Counted from the first letter of the stretch, positions 44,079 to 55,950 are shown. The stretch is DNA of 64,000 bases from Argentina anserina (GCF_933775445.1 NC_065874.1:29458501-29522500), one strand, 5' to 3'. Notes: generated by a model not told the origin, from the sequence alone. A program made the numbers and translations.

Positions 44079-45749
44079 CTATGGTCGTCCCAGCAACAAG
44101 TTGTACGAGGTCTTGGCATCGATGACATGGAACAAAGTGTTTGATTTTAGCTCTCCAATGTCCATGTCTAGTCTGATCATCCCTATCGCTCTTTGTCCTC
44201 CTTGGTTGAAACCTTGGATCATGAGACGACTCCTTGACAACTCATCAACGTTGATGCCGAGTTGAGACATGGTTGACTTGGGCATGATATTCACTGCTGA
44301 CCCTCCGTCTATGAGCATGCGATTCAACTTCCGCTCTCGCATGTACCCTGTCACAAAAAGAGGTCGATTATGTGGCTTAGAGCCCAATTGGAGGTCATCA
44401 TCCGTGAAGTGAATGGTATCACAATATGCATCACACACGCCACATTCTTTCATGCTTGTGGAGTGTTTTCCTACGTCGATAAGCAACTCCACAAGTGCGC
44501 GTCTCGTTGATTTTGGCAATTGCATCAAGTCAGAGAGGCTAAGTTGGGAAGGTAGACTCTCCAATTGTTTCAACACCTCATTCTTCTTTAACACTTGACT
44601 TGCACCTGTTTCTGTTGCTTCAGGTTTCTCGTCTTCTTTGGAGCTAACTTCACAACTCATGGCCATTGAAGTGACATTCGGTTGTTTTGTCGGCAAGAAT
44701 TCTTTTGACAAGTTCCGGCGAAGATGTTTATGCAAATGTGGAACGACTTTCGTTTCAAAATGTCCTCGTCCATTATCCTTCATGCGGGGATGTGATTTCT
44801 TATGACTTGGTCGGGCAACCGGTGAGTTTGGCATCATACCTTTGCGAGTTCTTCTTCGGGTGACCAATATCCATCCTTCATCATCGGCATTAGAGGCAAC
44901 TTGGAGGGTAGGCGTGGAAGCAGGACATTCTTTAACTTCTTTGGTCTTCTTATGTTCGCGCGCCTCCTTTATGAAACAGAACGGTGCTTTCATCAGGTGA
45001 AAAGAGAGTGGAACTGGCTCGAACGACCCGAATGTTACGGTAGTGCAATTGACTTCAGCAATGTCGTCAACGTCCAGCTCAATCTTCCCTTGCTTGGCGA
45101 GGTTCATTATCAAATCCTTGAGAACAAAGCACTTCTCTATAGGGTGACTAACGAGACGATGATATTTGCAATACTTCGGATCGTTGACTCGATGCATTTC
45201 TTCTGGACGTTTGCACTCCGGAAGCTCTATTATCTTGTTTTCGAGCAAATCCTCTAACATGCCCGCCACATCAGAGTCTGGGAACGGGTACGTCTTTCGC
45301 TCCATCTCCTTTAACGTGCGTTTACTCCTATCGTAGGTTCGAGGAGGTTCCACCTTATTAAATTCTTTCTTATCCCGCGTAGAGATCTTAACCGGTGCAG
45401 TATTGATGACCATTGATTCTTTGGAAGGCTTCTTCACAACCTTGTCAAATCTGCTTCCGAAGACTTTCTCTTTTCGTTGGTCGACCAAGGTTTCATTCTT
45501 CCCCTTATGACTTGCCAAGCTTAGCTCCATGTCGTGGGCTCGAGTAGCCAACTCCTCGAAAGAACGAGGCTTGATTCCTTGCAAGATGTATAACAAATCA
45601 AAGTGCATGCCTTGGATGCACATTTCAACGGCTGACACCTCTGACAGTCGATCCTTGCAATCAAGGCTAAGTGAGCGCCATCTATTGATGTAACCAATCG
45701 CGGGTTCATCCTTCCGTTGCTTCGTGTTAGTTAGCTCCATCATGCTCAC
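44079..45749 (-). pseudogene. gypsy gag C-terminal part and aspartic protease
   Basis: The first about 105 residues (MMELTNTKQRKDEPAIGYIN...) repeat part of the gag encoded at 46302-46612. Next come basic linker sequence, DPKYCKYHRLVSHPIEKCFVLK (a His/Cys motif usual in Tat-type gag) and the protease LIDGGSAVNIMP with YNLLLGRP at the end. The frame stops at TAG 44079-44081, in frame with pol. In sense direction this part is preceded by a primer-site-like sequence and an LTR fragment, so its own gag N-terminus is missing. Confidence 0.85.
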
Positions 45750-45771
45750 CGTCCCACTAGGCGTGCCAATT

Positions 45772-46297
45772 TGTAGAACGCGAATCTGAAAACAAATAAG
45801 AATGCAGACATGTGTACAAATAAATGTAATTTATTGAATATCAAGCACGGGGTTACAATCTTTGGTGAACTCCTCTGATTCTATCTCCGTATGTGATTTG
45901 TCTCAAGGGTGACATGCACTTGATCTTGAGGATTTGAGTTTGATTTGGATTTGACTTGATGAAGAACGAGCGATTTGGCCGCTTGATGATTCTTCGTGGA
46001 CTTGAGTTTGGATTGGATTTGGATTTGATGAAGAAAGAGCGATTTGGCCGCTTGATGATTCTTCGTGGACTTGAGGTTGGATTTGGATTTGATGAAGAAT
46101 GAGCGATTTGGCCGCTTGATGATTCTTCGTGGACTTGAGGTTGAATTTGGATTTGATGAAGAAAGAGCGATTTAGTGGCTTGACGATTCTTCGTGGATTT
46201 GATGATCTTCGTGGACTTGAGAGACTTCGGGATTTGTCGAGAGTGATTCTTGCTCAAGTGATTTCTCTCCTTATTCTCCAAGTCTAAAAAAATCCTC
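45772..46297 (-). repeat. internal fragment of the gypsy LTR
   Basis: Starts tgtagaacg like the LTR and runs through the minisatellite to agtctaaaaa, matching about 590 bases of the LTR (47721 to about 48310) with fewer repeat units. On the sense side it is followed by aattggcacgcctagtggga (45752-45771), the same sequence that follows the true 5' LTR (47701-47720). An LTR end plus primer region therefore lies in the middle of gag. Confidence 0.9.
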
Positions 46298-47650
46298 TCC
46301 TCGTCAAATCTGCTTCCGAAAACTTTATATGTTCGTTGGTCAACCAGGGACTCATTCTTTCTTTTATGACTTGCCAAGCTTAGCTCCATGTCGTGGGCTC
46401 GAGTAGCCAACTCTTCGAAAGAACGAGGCTTGATTCCTTGCAAGATGTATAGCAAATCAAAATGCATGCCTTGGATGCACATTTCAACGGCTGACACCTC
46501 TGACAGTCGGTCCTTGCAATCAAGGCTAAGTGAGCGCCATCTATTGATGTAGCCGATCGCGGGTTCATCATTTCGTTGCTTCGTGTTAGTTAGCTCCATC
46601 ATGCTCACCGTTCGCCTTGTACTATAGAATCGATTAAGGAACTCGCGCTCCATTTGGTCCCAACTGTCAACATACTCCGGTTCTAAATCTGTATACCACT
46701 CAAATGCATTTCCCTTCAACGAGCGAACAAACTGCTTGACAAGGTGATCGCCTTCTGTCCCGGCGTTACTGCAAGTCTCCACAAAGTGGGCGACATGTTG
46801 TTTTGGGTTCCCTTTACCTTCAAATTGTTGGAAATTTGGTGGCTGATACCCTCGCGGCATCCTTAAGCTGTCGATCCTCTTAGTGTAAGGTTTGGAGTAA
46901 GTGAGGGAGTCACGAGAAGGACCTCCATATTGAGCCTGAATTGAGTTGGTGATGATGTCCTGTAATTGCTGGAGTGATAAGGAACCAAGCGAGTCGCCAT
47001 CGTTCTTGGACGTTTCTCCCTTTTCATTTACTTTGCTCCTGTCAGGTGACCCCTTGGTGGAGTTATCATCATTTTGATCTTCCAACTTGCTATAGAGCTC
47101 AGCGATTTGCACATACTTTTCTTCAACCGTTCGGGTGAGCTTTTCAACCATCTCCAATAGATTGGAGAGTTGCTCCTCGACTGTGGATGTCCCCGTCACC
47201 AAGACCTACGCATTGTCAGAAGAGGATTCATGTGTCATAGAATGAAAGTTATCACCATCTTCTTTGGGACTTCCATGGTATGATGCCGTGCTTGATTCGT
47301 CATCAGAGAAAACGTCTTCTAGGATAGGGTCATCACCATGAACGGGTAGAAGAGATTGCTCACTTGGCTCCTTCTCCTTTGACACTTGCTTCTTCCCGCT
47401 TTGAAAGGCATGCTCTATTGCTCCCAAGCTCTCCAAGGTGATGACTGGTTGACGAGGCTTACTAGCAAGTGCCATGAACGTCGTGGGTTGAGCTCTAGCC
47501 ACGCTCCGGGTGACAAGGGCAATCGGTTCACTCTTCGATTTGGAGGATGTTTGCTTGGACTTCTTGACCAGCTCGGCCTCTCTGCTTAACCTCGCGGTTG
47601 TGGACTTGGATTTCTTCGTTGGAACGACTTGATTGTTCTTGGAAGCCATC
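45853..47650 (-). pseudogene. gypsy pre-gag and gag N-terminal part, fused to LTR sequence
   Basis: From ATG 47650 (MASKNNQVVPTKKSKS) a basic, Ser-rich 148-codon region runs to an in-frame TAG (47206-47208). The same frame then continues as gag: a coiled-coil-like start (VEEQLSNLLEMVEKLTRTVEE) and the retrotransposon gag domain (FQQFEGKGNPKQHVAHFVE, FEWYTDLEP, FLNRFYSTRRTVSMMEL, MHFDLLYILQGIKPRSFEEL). After SRFDEE (about 46300) the frame runs into the internal LTR fragment and adds the LTR-type KNHQAAKSL repeats, ending at 45853. The UAG may be a mutation or a readthrough site. The LTR fusion shows a rearranged gag. Confidence 0.82.
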
Positions 47651-47700
47651 GCACAAACGGATTTGATTTCTTCGGAGAAGGAGATGAGAGGCCAAAAATG

Positions 47701-47720
47701 TCCCACTGGGCGTGCCAATT
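47701..47720 (-). other. primer binding region of the gypsy element
   Basis: Sense aattggcacgcccagtggga, directly after the 5' LTR. The tRNA was not identified from sequence alone. A near copy follows the internal LTR fragment at 45752-45771. Confidence 0.6.
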
Positions 47721-48750
47721 TGTAGAACGATAATCTGAAAACCAACAAGAGAATGCAGACACGTATACAAATAAATGTAATTTCTTGAATATCAAGCGCG
47801 GGGTTACAATCTTTGGTGAACTCCTCTGATTCTATCTCCGTATGTGATTTGGCTCAAGGGTGATATGCACTTGATCTTGAGGATTTGAGTTTGATTTGAA
47901 TTTGATTTGATGAAGAACGAGCGATTTGGCCGCTTGATGATTCTTCGTGGACTTGAGTTTGGATTGGATTTGGATTTGATGAAGAAGGAGCGATTTGGCC
48001 GCTTGATGATTCTTCGCGGACTTGAGGTTGGATTTGGATTTGGATTTGATGAAGAACGAGCGATTTGACCGCTTGATGATTCTTCGTGGACTTGAGGTTG
48101 AATTTGGATTTGATGAAGAACGAGCGATTTGGCCGCTTGATGATTCTTCGTGGACTTGAGGTTGGATTTGGATTTGAGGAAGAACGAGCGATTTGGCCGC
48201 TTGATGATTCTTCGTGGATTTGATGATCTTCGTGGACTTGAGAGACTTCGGGATTTTTCGAGAGTGATTCTTGCTTGAGTGATTTCTCTCCTTCTTCTCC
48301 AAGTCTAAAAATCCCCCTCTCTTCATGTTGAAGGGGTCTATTTATAGAGTCAAAATTTCTATTTTGTAGAATATTTTAATGACATTAAAATAATAAATTC
48401 TTTAATTGTATAATTAAATCAATATGTATTTTCCGATTAATTTAAAATTAGTTATTCTCATAACTAAATTAAACAGAAAATAATTGATTTAATTATGACT
48501 GTTAAGAAATTTATTAATTTAATCAAATATCCGATTACCATTTCGAATCGTCAATGACATTCAATTTTCTGATGCAATTCGGAATCACGTAGCTTCGATT
48601 ACGATCATCCGTTTATGTGCTGACACGAGTTTTATTCGGATCCGCACCAAGTTTGTTGACTTTTGGTCACGTGTGCAATTTTTTCGGGCTCTTGGTCGAT
48701 TTAATTATTTAACGAAGATAATTTACTTCATTAAATTTCATGTGTCTACA
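47721..48750 (-). repeat. 5' LTR of the gypsy element
   Basis: 1030 bp, differing from 32983-34012 at about three positions. It contains the minisatellite and the 164-codon ORF (47832-48326). It is followed by the TSD tatat. Confidence 0.95.
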
Positions 48751-48755
48751 TATAT

Positions 48756-49959
48756 GTAAAGGGATCTTGACGCAGATATGAGAGTGCCCGAGGGACTTTA
48801 AATTCCTCCAGACCACGGAGAGCTTATGTAATCAAATTGCGATGTTCGAGAGAACGTAGTACAATCGATTGTAAGAACTCATACCCATATGTGTTCATAT
48901 GAAAGCTAATTCTTGATTCTCTATTCTGTCTAAGTAAAGATGATGAAGAGAATCAATGAGCTATATATTCATATATGTAAGTGTTGTTGGGACACTATTG
49001 CTTTCATTATGACGTAATTAACACACCAACGCCGCCAGCAGCTCCAGCAACATCAACATACGCCTTGATGTAGCAGTCGACACTGGTAGCGTAAAGGATA
49101 CGTACGGTTTCGCTTCATACCAAAATCAGTCCTTCATTGGTCCATTCCCCCATTCTTTTTGCGAAAGACACATTGAATGTGACAAATCAGAATCTGTCCA
49201 GTTTCGTATGTCAACTTCAACGAGACCTACAAGACAGCTCGCTCGATGAAATATGGTGAAATTGGTACCATTGGAAAGGTCTATGTGTCTACTTTCCAGG
49301 AACACCAACCATTTTTTCATAGCTATTATATTGAGTGAGTTATGGTCATTTTAGCAAAATAGGACAGTTCTGTCTGGAAAGTTGCAAGTCAGTCAACTTC
49401 GACAGAGCACTGTGAACTACTGCGATCGGATTAGGTTGTGAACTTTATGTCATTGGAAAGCCACGGGTGTCTACTTTCCAGAACATTTTACGGTTCGCTG
49501 ATACCTATTTTGACGAAGAAGTTATGGCCGTTTAAGTGAGTGAATGTCATTCTGTCCGAGAATCTGATTTTCATTGCAAACTCTTGTTTTGAGTTGTTAT
49601 GCAATCTTGTTTTCTAAGATCTAAGTTTGGCTAAGTATAGAATGTATGATCTAAGGATGTGTGGCTAGATTAATGATTAATCATTAGCCCAAGATTACGT
49701 TTGAGAAGCATGTAATGAACGTTATATACGTTGTTATTTGTACTCCATGATTATGACACTAATCAGGGGGAGTTGTTTCGTAAACTTCAGGAGGAGTCTA
49801 CCTCACATGATGCTATCAAATGTAGACGGTGCGTTGTGCTATTTTTCCCTTCGATCAAGCTTTTGTTTTTATCCAAGAGGCTTTTATTTTGCTTGATAAG
49901 GTTTTTACCGAGGCAACGATGTGTGCACCATGCAACCTAGGCATGCAACACAAGGGGGA
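48756..49959 (+). pseudogene. pol remnant of copia C, part 2, and 3' end
   Basis: Resumes at gggatcttgacgcagatatg, homologous to the RT of A after the YLYGD site. It decays quickly, and RNase H is not readable. 49200-49565 is filled by an unrelated imperfect direct repeat. From about 49680 the 3' untranslated sequence of the family is clear (accgaggcaacgatgtgtgc, then cacaagggggag, the polypurine tract). Confidence 0.75.
49200..49565. repeat. diverged direct repeat of about 180 bp inside copia C
   Basis: Two imperfect units (about 49200-49378 and 49379-49565) share gtcaacttc, cattggaaag, gtgtctactttcca and agttatgg in the same order. They have no counterpart in A or D. Possibly a fragment of another LTR element. 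Confidence 0.55.
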
Positions 49960-50144
49960 GTGTTCCGGGAGAATTATTATTTTACCATTGTGTCTGTCTT
50001 AGCTTAATAGATTTCATGTTTGGAGATATATTAGCATCTCTGTAATAGATTAGGACTCCGAATCCTACTGGATTGTGGTTTTGTAATGTCTATATATATG
50101 CCTCATATCATTCAATAATACACAATTATTTTCATCCTGAAACA
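49960..50144 (+). repeat. 3' LTR of copia C
   Basis: 185 bp, tgttccggg...ctgaaaca, followed by the TSD aaaac (50145-50149). Confidence 0.93.
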
Positions 50145-50402
50145 AAAACAATAATAATGGTCAATCAGTTAGTCAAGCAGAAAAACAAAAAAAACTGAGA
50201 AACCGAGAATTCAGAGATGCAATATTGTTACTACGATACTTCCAAGTTGGAATTTTAGAAAGTAGAAAGCCGACCAGGTTCTAACTGACTGGTCCTAAAT
50301 ATATACACATCTTGTAAAAGCTGGGAGGCTTGTGCGATCTGGGTCATCAGACCCTAGCTAGATTGTACATTCAACCCACGTGGAAAAAGCCAGATCCTCA
50401 GG

Positions 50403-50411
50403 CTTTATATA
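50403..50411 (+). promoter_or_regulatory. candidate TATA element of pri-MIR172
   Basis: tttatatag in a region that is otherwise not AT-monotonous, about 420 bases upstream of the miR172 star. A second candidate, aaatatatac, lies near 50298. Both are within 270 bp of the copia C LTR. Confidence 0.3.
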
Positions 50412-50466
50412 GAAAAGCTTGCCTTCACCACTATGAAAGTGGGACTCTGTGTATACTCTCTTTTAC

Positions 50467-50469
<3 letters not shown>

Positions 50470-50517
<48 letters not shown>
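50470..50517. repeat. (TA)n microsatellite
   Basis: About 23 uninterrupted TA units between the putative promoter and the MIR172 hairpin. Length is likely to vary between individuals. Confidence 0.95.
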
Positions 50518-50518
<1 letters not shown>

Positions 50519-50794
50519 GACAATCCCTCCCTTGGATTTCTATTCGATTCGCAACCAATCTATTGCTTCTGCTTTTGTTCGATCCATTAGAATTTCATTC
50601 AGGTGGATCTTGCTTCTGTAGTAGTAATGATTCAGAGAGTAGCTCTTGCCTGCTTTACCCGCCGTTCCTTCTTTTTTTGACTATTTTTTCCCCTACCTTT
50701 ACTTGGTGGGTTAATTTGTCTTCTTTTTAGGGTTAGGGTTTCTGCTTTTCATCTGCAGTCATTTGCATGGGGGCGATGATCTGTGCCACTGGTT

Positions 50795-50925
50795 TACAGT
50801 GATAGTCAGTTCTTGGTGGTGCGGCATCATCAAGATTCACGTACTTTTAACCGAAAGGCTCAAGCCTTTGAAGTACTGGGAATCTTGATGATGCTGCATC
50901 AGCTAGTACATGACTCTATAAGATT
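50795..50925 (+). ncRNA. MIR172: miR172 precursor hairpin
   Basis: Mature miR172 (ggaatcttgatgatgctgca plus a final t) is at 50879-50899 on the 3' arm, where plant miR172 always lies. The star strand gcggcatcatcaagattcac is at 50821-50840, pairing along its length with one A-to-G change that makes a G:U pair. The loop side is also paired (gtactt with aagtac, aaaggct with agccttt), and the lower stem continues below both strands. The variant beginning GGAAUC is the miR172e-type form. miR172 represses APETALA2-like transcription factors in phase change and floral organ identity. A donor-like catg/gtaaga at about 50991 suggests that the primary transcript is spliced downstream of the hairpin. 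Confidence 0.95.
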
Positions 50926-50991
50926 GAAATATTCCCAATCTTTCTCAGCTCCAATTCGAAACAGGACCGGATCGGATTGAGAAGAACATGG

Positions 50992-53900
50992 TAAGAATTC
51001 CATGATATATTAGCTAGGTTTCTTGTCATTTAATTTCAGTTGATTTGAAGAGTATATATCAATTGTCTGTGAGTATGGACAGATGCGTAATCTTGGTTTA
51101 TAGCATATGGGCGGCTTATCTAGCTAGCTTGTTGATTGTTTCCTTCGCTTAATTTGCCTAGCATATAGACCACTCAAATCAGTATAAAAATCAATGATCG
51201 ACGATATTTTTAGACAAGGAGTTTTCTATATATATGCATATAGTTCAGTTAGCTCTTAAGTATCAAGCTGAATATTAGTGCATACTCTTATAGTATGATG
51301 CAGATAACTATACCTTTGCTTGATTAGGTTTACATCGAATTCTACGCATTCTTTAGTAACTTTATACAAATTGTACGAGGGCAGGGTAATATTGTATCAA
51401 AATTGCTTTGATCATATCATAAATCGTTTCGAAGGTTTCTAGTTAATAATTTGAAATACATATAATGTAGATATATCTGAACCAATACATTTCCAGGTTA
51501 ATTTGTTACATATATTATATATCTGATTGAGGCTTGTTCTTTTGTTGTTATCACATTTTTAAATATGTATGTAGCTTGGAGTTAGAGCTCAGATGTTTGT
51601 GTGACTCCTTGCTTCAAAGCTCTTTATTGGTATTTAATTTAGGGGTTTATCCAAGGATGTCAGGAATCTGATGTCTTATGCATGTTTCAGAGATTTCAGG
51701 TTTCCTGTACGAAATACTGTTCTATACAGATTCCATGATACTAGATAAAACACAGGAATATGTTTATTTTTATGATTAATTATAAAGCTTCTATCATTAA
51801 CTAGTTACTGTGGAAATAAAATGAATTAAGTTGCAAGGATAAGAAGAGAGAGTTGAGAATAATACATTACATCTAACATTTTGACAACTTGTGAAATTAG
51901 GCTCCCAGTTTGGTGATGATTTCTGCCTGAATTAATAATTAGATTGGTTTCACCATTTTTTGCATTCATGAAGCACATTGAATTTAATCTCTATTTTCAT
52001 GCCTGCGGCAAATGTTTTCTAAGCCAGGCGACAGCAGAGCTGCTTCGCAGTTATGATTTTTGACAGCAGCAGAAGGATCAAGCAAAGTTTCGGATTCTCT
52101 CTTTAAGATTGCTTCTCTTCGCTTCGGACTTAAATCTTCATTGTCACTTCTATTTACACGCACAGTAGCTATCTAGCTTCTTCGGTAATTCAGGTTAGTG
52201 TACTCACTTTAATAACTTTTATGCAAGTTGCAGTCTTTGAAGAGCATATCAATTGCATTGTTCAGCTATTCTATAGCTAAATTCTTTGACGCCAGCTATA
52301 TATAGTATTTACAAGCGTGCATTATCGGTGCATTGTACACTTTGCCGTATAAGTCCTGAATTGCCCCGTATCATCGGCCTGTGCTCTACAAAGAGAACAA
52401 CTGAGTGCAACCAGATACAGCATAATATATAGAGATTTATAGTTATCTAGTGATTTTCAATATAGGCCGGCTATATATGGCATATACGTACAGATGGATC
52501 GGATCTAGTATTCTAGTATGTTAGTAATATTAATCTTTCTATCTTCTCAAATCTAATTAATGTTAGCGTAACATCCATGATCGACTAATTTGTTTCATAT
52601 ATCTTCAGTTTTGATCTTTGCTGCCTTACCTGACATCCGATCTTGATTTACACCCTTATGCTCAAAGCCTCCAATCTCTGTTACTTTTGGAAGGTTTCTT
52701 GGTAAGGCTTCACCCTTGATCTTGTCTGTCCTGCTTCTCGCCTCTCCATGTCGAGGAGAAGAGTTGGGAACGGGCGACAATTGGCATGTCTTACAATTTT
52801 CACCTGCTATTGCATTTCAAGCATGTTTCTGGTTAGGTCTTACACTCTTACTATGTCGCCAGAGAGTTTATCTGTTTTCAAGTAGCTTGTTGCATGTCTT
52901 CATAGTTCTGTAGTTAGATGAATTCTACATTTAGGTTCAAAACAATTATGCGCCGAGTGAAATTATAGTTTTGTTGAAGGAAAGTGGATGATGGATTATT
53001 GTTCAAATATATCTACCCCATTGCCAACAAGAAGGACAACATCCATGAGGGGTTGGGACCCTTTGTGTGGGGGGCATCCTTCCTCATTCGATCATCTTCT
53101 GCCTACACAGAACTAGTCAAGTACACAGAGCCAGGAAGCTCATCTTTAGTGAAATTTTCTTGGGTCCATTTGCTGATCGGGAGTGACATGAAAGTAATAA
53201 TGGAGCAGCAACTGGTGCCATTATCAGTTTTGATATCTAACCCCTGCTGGAGTAATCTCAATGTGTGATCGTGGCCACTAGAATAACCACATTGCATGTG
53301 TTTGGGGTAATGTATGTGATGAGGAGCGGATATTGATCCCCAATGATTGATGATATTGTGGAAAGAGAAGGTAACCAAAGTCAAGAGAGGTTGAATGGGA
53401 TGGCATGAGGAGGTAACAGATTACTGATGTAATTAGATAAGTGATTGGCTTGAGCTTCCAAAATTTCCGGGAAAAATACAAATCCCTTCCTCGGTGATTG
53501 TAGTTTTCTCTATATTAGATTTAGACTATTGGTTTGTTGTTTCGTTTTCATTCTCGACATATTTCTTTTTTTAACTTTCAAGTTCGGCTTTTCTAGTGCT
53601 TGAGTTAATTTGACTAGTGGTATCAAGAGTTTTACATTGAGATCATTCAAGGTAGTCGATCATCTTTGGTTTAAACTTGTCAATATGAATTACCAGCACA
53701 TTAGGAGTAACTTTTTGCGTAATTAGAACCGTGATATGAAGACTTTGTAATCTTTGGTTATGACATATACTAACATGAGAGTTACCGCGTGAAACTTATT
53801 GATCTAGACATAAAGAAGTTTTGTTTTACTTAACATGTTAAACTTAAAATTGAAAGTGGAAATGTTTTGAATGAGAATGATGAAATTAGTATGCGCACAC

Positions 53901-54621
53901 ATCGATTACTTATTTTTTAAGAGACTTTATTTTAATTTAAGCGTGTAACAAGCTTTTATTTGACATTATAAATTTTAGATGCTTAAAAAGCTTCAATTGA
54001 AGTTGGTTTCATTTCATTCCGTCTCAAAGAAACAAAAATCGATCAATCAATATATATCATCGGAAGAATGAACTTATTTACCTCAGGGTCTGTATAATCG
54101 ATCAATGAACATATGATACATTGGCAAGTCACTGATAGTCGGTCATGTTATGTGTGCTTGGGAAAGTGTGCATGCACCCTTTGAAGTTTGAAGTTATGAA
54201 CAAAGCCCATCAATGCTTTGCACAAATCGGAATAAAATCATACCCCGAAACCCCCCAGAATAATATATATACAGCCCGATCGATCGGTTTCAAACGTCAC
54301 TGACACTGTTGTCTCCGGGGGTATATATGAAGGCCAACAATGTGAAACGTGAAGACCCTCTTATTTGCTTCTTCTTTTTTTTTAATTTAATCAAAACGAA
54401 GCTTGTGTAGACAAAATCATAGAGGGTGGGGTTTGACCAGTTTCTTTTTTAGGTAGTATAAGGGGTCCACTCCCTTCTAGGGTTCCCATCTTATGCTGCT
54501 CACATGTGTCCATGTGGGTCACTCTCCCAAAATGCTCATATTCTCAATCCCACATGACAATTAACCAACAAAATGACTTGGTTTAACACAAACTCTGAAA
54601 CACCATTCTTTGCAGCTTCTA
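50992..54621. other. host DNA downstream of MIR172
   Basis: No protein gene recognised. The first part probably contains introns and exons of the primary miR172 transcript. A 94-codon plus frame at 52984 and overlapping minus frames (53103-53481) have no recognisable domain. The rest is AT-rich. Confidence 0.5.
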
Positions 54622-54629
54622 GTTATAAG

Positions 54630-55154
54630 CAGTGTTCTAAATATCGGATATATCGGCGATATTTAGAAAATGATACAATATCGCCATATCGGTTGACTAT
54701 ATCGGTCAACGGTCAAATATCGGTCAAACTCCGATATATCGGTCAAACTTTGATTTTTTTTTATTATTTTCTCAATTTTTGTTTAATTTTTTAATATTTA
54801 TTTCCTCTTTTTTTTTTGAAAAACTTTTTTTTTTCATTTTTTCATATATATTTTTACTTTATATATATTTTAAATATATATGATGAATTTCAAGTCTAAA
54901 TAATCATTCTTAAATGCCTATTTTTATTATTAGATGTCGTTCGTGTACTTTAATTGTCATTAAATCAAGTATTTATTCTTTAGTTTACTTAGTACCGTTT
55001 TATTTGATACATATTGAAATATAATTTTATAAATTTTATTGAAAATAAGCAAATCCGATAAAACCGATATATCCCCGATAAAACCGATATATCCCCCGAT
55101 ATATCGTTTTACCTCTCGACCGATACGATACCAAAAACGATATTTAGACCATTG
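54630..55154. mobile_element. hAT-type nonautonomous element, 525 bp
   Basis: Perfect 8-bp duplication gttataag (54622-54629 and 55155-55162). Inverted ends cagtgttctaaatatcg and its diverged inverse cgatatttagaccattg. Subterminal regions are dense in cgatat and atatcggt motifs. The middle is AT-rich with no coding sequence. Confidence 0.92.
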
Positions 55155-55162
55155 GTTATAAG

Positions 55163-55950
55163 AGATGCATTGTAGACCATCGTTAACATAGCATGTGACG
55201 TTTATTTGACCCATCACTAGAATTTCTTTGAGAAGGTAGTCAAATTTGTTTTGTCACGGATGTCTAATCATAGATATTAAGAGGTTTCATAGCAATATGC
55301 TTGGTATCAAGTGCGAAATTGGTGGGTTTGTAATCAAAGAGAGCAGCGAGAAAGTTAGGATTACGACCAAATATTCAGGTGTTTTATGGCCTCAAGTGGT
55401 AAGAAATAATAAGGAAGAGCATTAGTATTAAAAAACATAAAGAGAATTTAACACAAGCGTCTATGAAGAATTTACTTTAAAGAATAAAAGGCCTATGACC
55501 AATTAAATTGTTTTTGAATCTCTTAACACAACCTAACTAGAGACTAAACATAGTTTAAAAACGTATTCTAGTCTTCGATCTCCTGGACATGATGTCCAGC
55601 GTGGTGCTATGGCGGCACAGTGCATTAGCCGTGTTTGGCGGTGGGTGTGTGCCTTGAAGGGATCGCTATGGATCAAAGGTATCATCCGAGGTATCATCTT
55701 CAATCATCCTTTTTCTGAGCGGTTTTGCGATGAATCTTCGTCAACGTGGAGTCAAAATGGCATAATTAAGTTGAGGTTTTTAGGCATCTACTATACTGTT
55801 TTGGTGGAACAATATAAAGCGAAAGTTGGAATTGAATTGGCCATACCAATTTAGATTTTCATGTACCTAAAACGGTATGAAATGATAAAGAAGTGAATTA
55901 GTATCGATCACAATACATAAGAATTTAACGTCATCAATAGAATAGGGTGC
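55163..55950. other. host intergenic DNA
   Basis: No gene seen. An 81-codon plus frame (55609-55854) lacks a recognisable domain. Confidence 0.5.

Larger units (their letters stand above)
32983..48750 (-). mobile_element. Ty3/gypsy (Tat-type) retrotransposon with antisense PMD gene
   Basis: 15.8 kb, nested in pol of copia C. LTRs of 1030 bp (32983-34012 and 47721-48750) differ at about three positions, and the TSD tatat is perfect (32978-32982 and 48751-48755), so it is young. Sense is minus. After the 5' LTR come a pre-gag ORF, gag, an internal LTR fragment with duplicated gag sequence, gag C-terminus and protease, and RT, RNase H, second RNase H, integrase (pol order RT before IN, as in gypsy). 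Next is an oppositely oriented plant-mobile-domain gene, then the polypurine tract and 3' LTR. The extra RNase H and antisense extra ORF point to the Tat lineage. Nonsense codons make this copy defective. Confidence 0.94.
28032..50144 (+). mobile_element. Ty1/copia retrotransposon C (old, degenerate, with nested gypsy)
   Basis: Same family as A and D. Both LTRs are 185 bp (28032-28216 and 49960-50144) but clearly diverged from each other. They are bounded by the perfect TSD aaaac (28027-28031 and 50145-50149). Leader, intron-like and inter-ORF segments homologous to A are recognisable. gag is essentially gone and pol is riddled with indels. A young gypsy element (32983-48750) splits pol in the RT region, with resumption at gggatcttgacgcagat (48761). 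Without the gypsy the copy is about 6.3 kb. It retains intron-homologous sequence, so it derives from unspliced RNA. Confidence 0.93.

Noticed and set aside
52984..53481. Overlapping plus and minus frames of 65-95 codons
   Set aside because: No start context, domain, splice pattern or repeat structure supports a gene on either strand.
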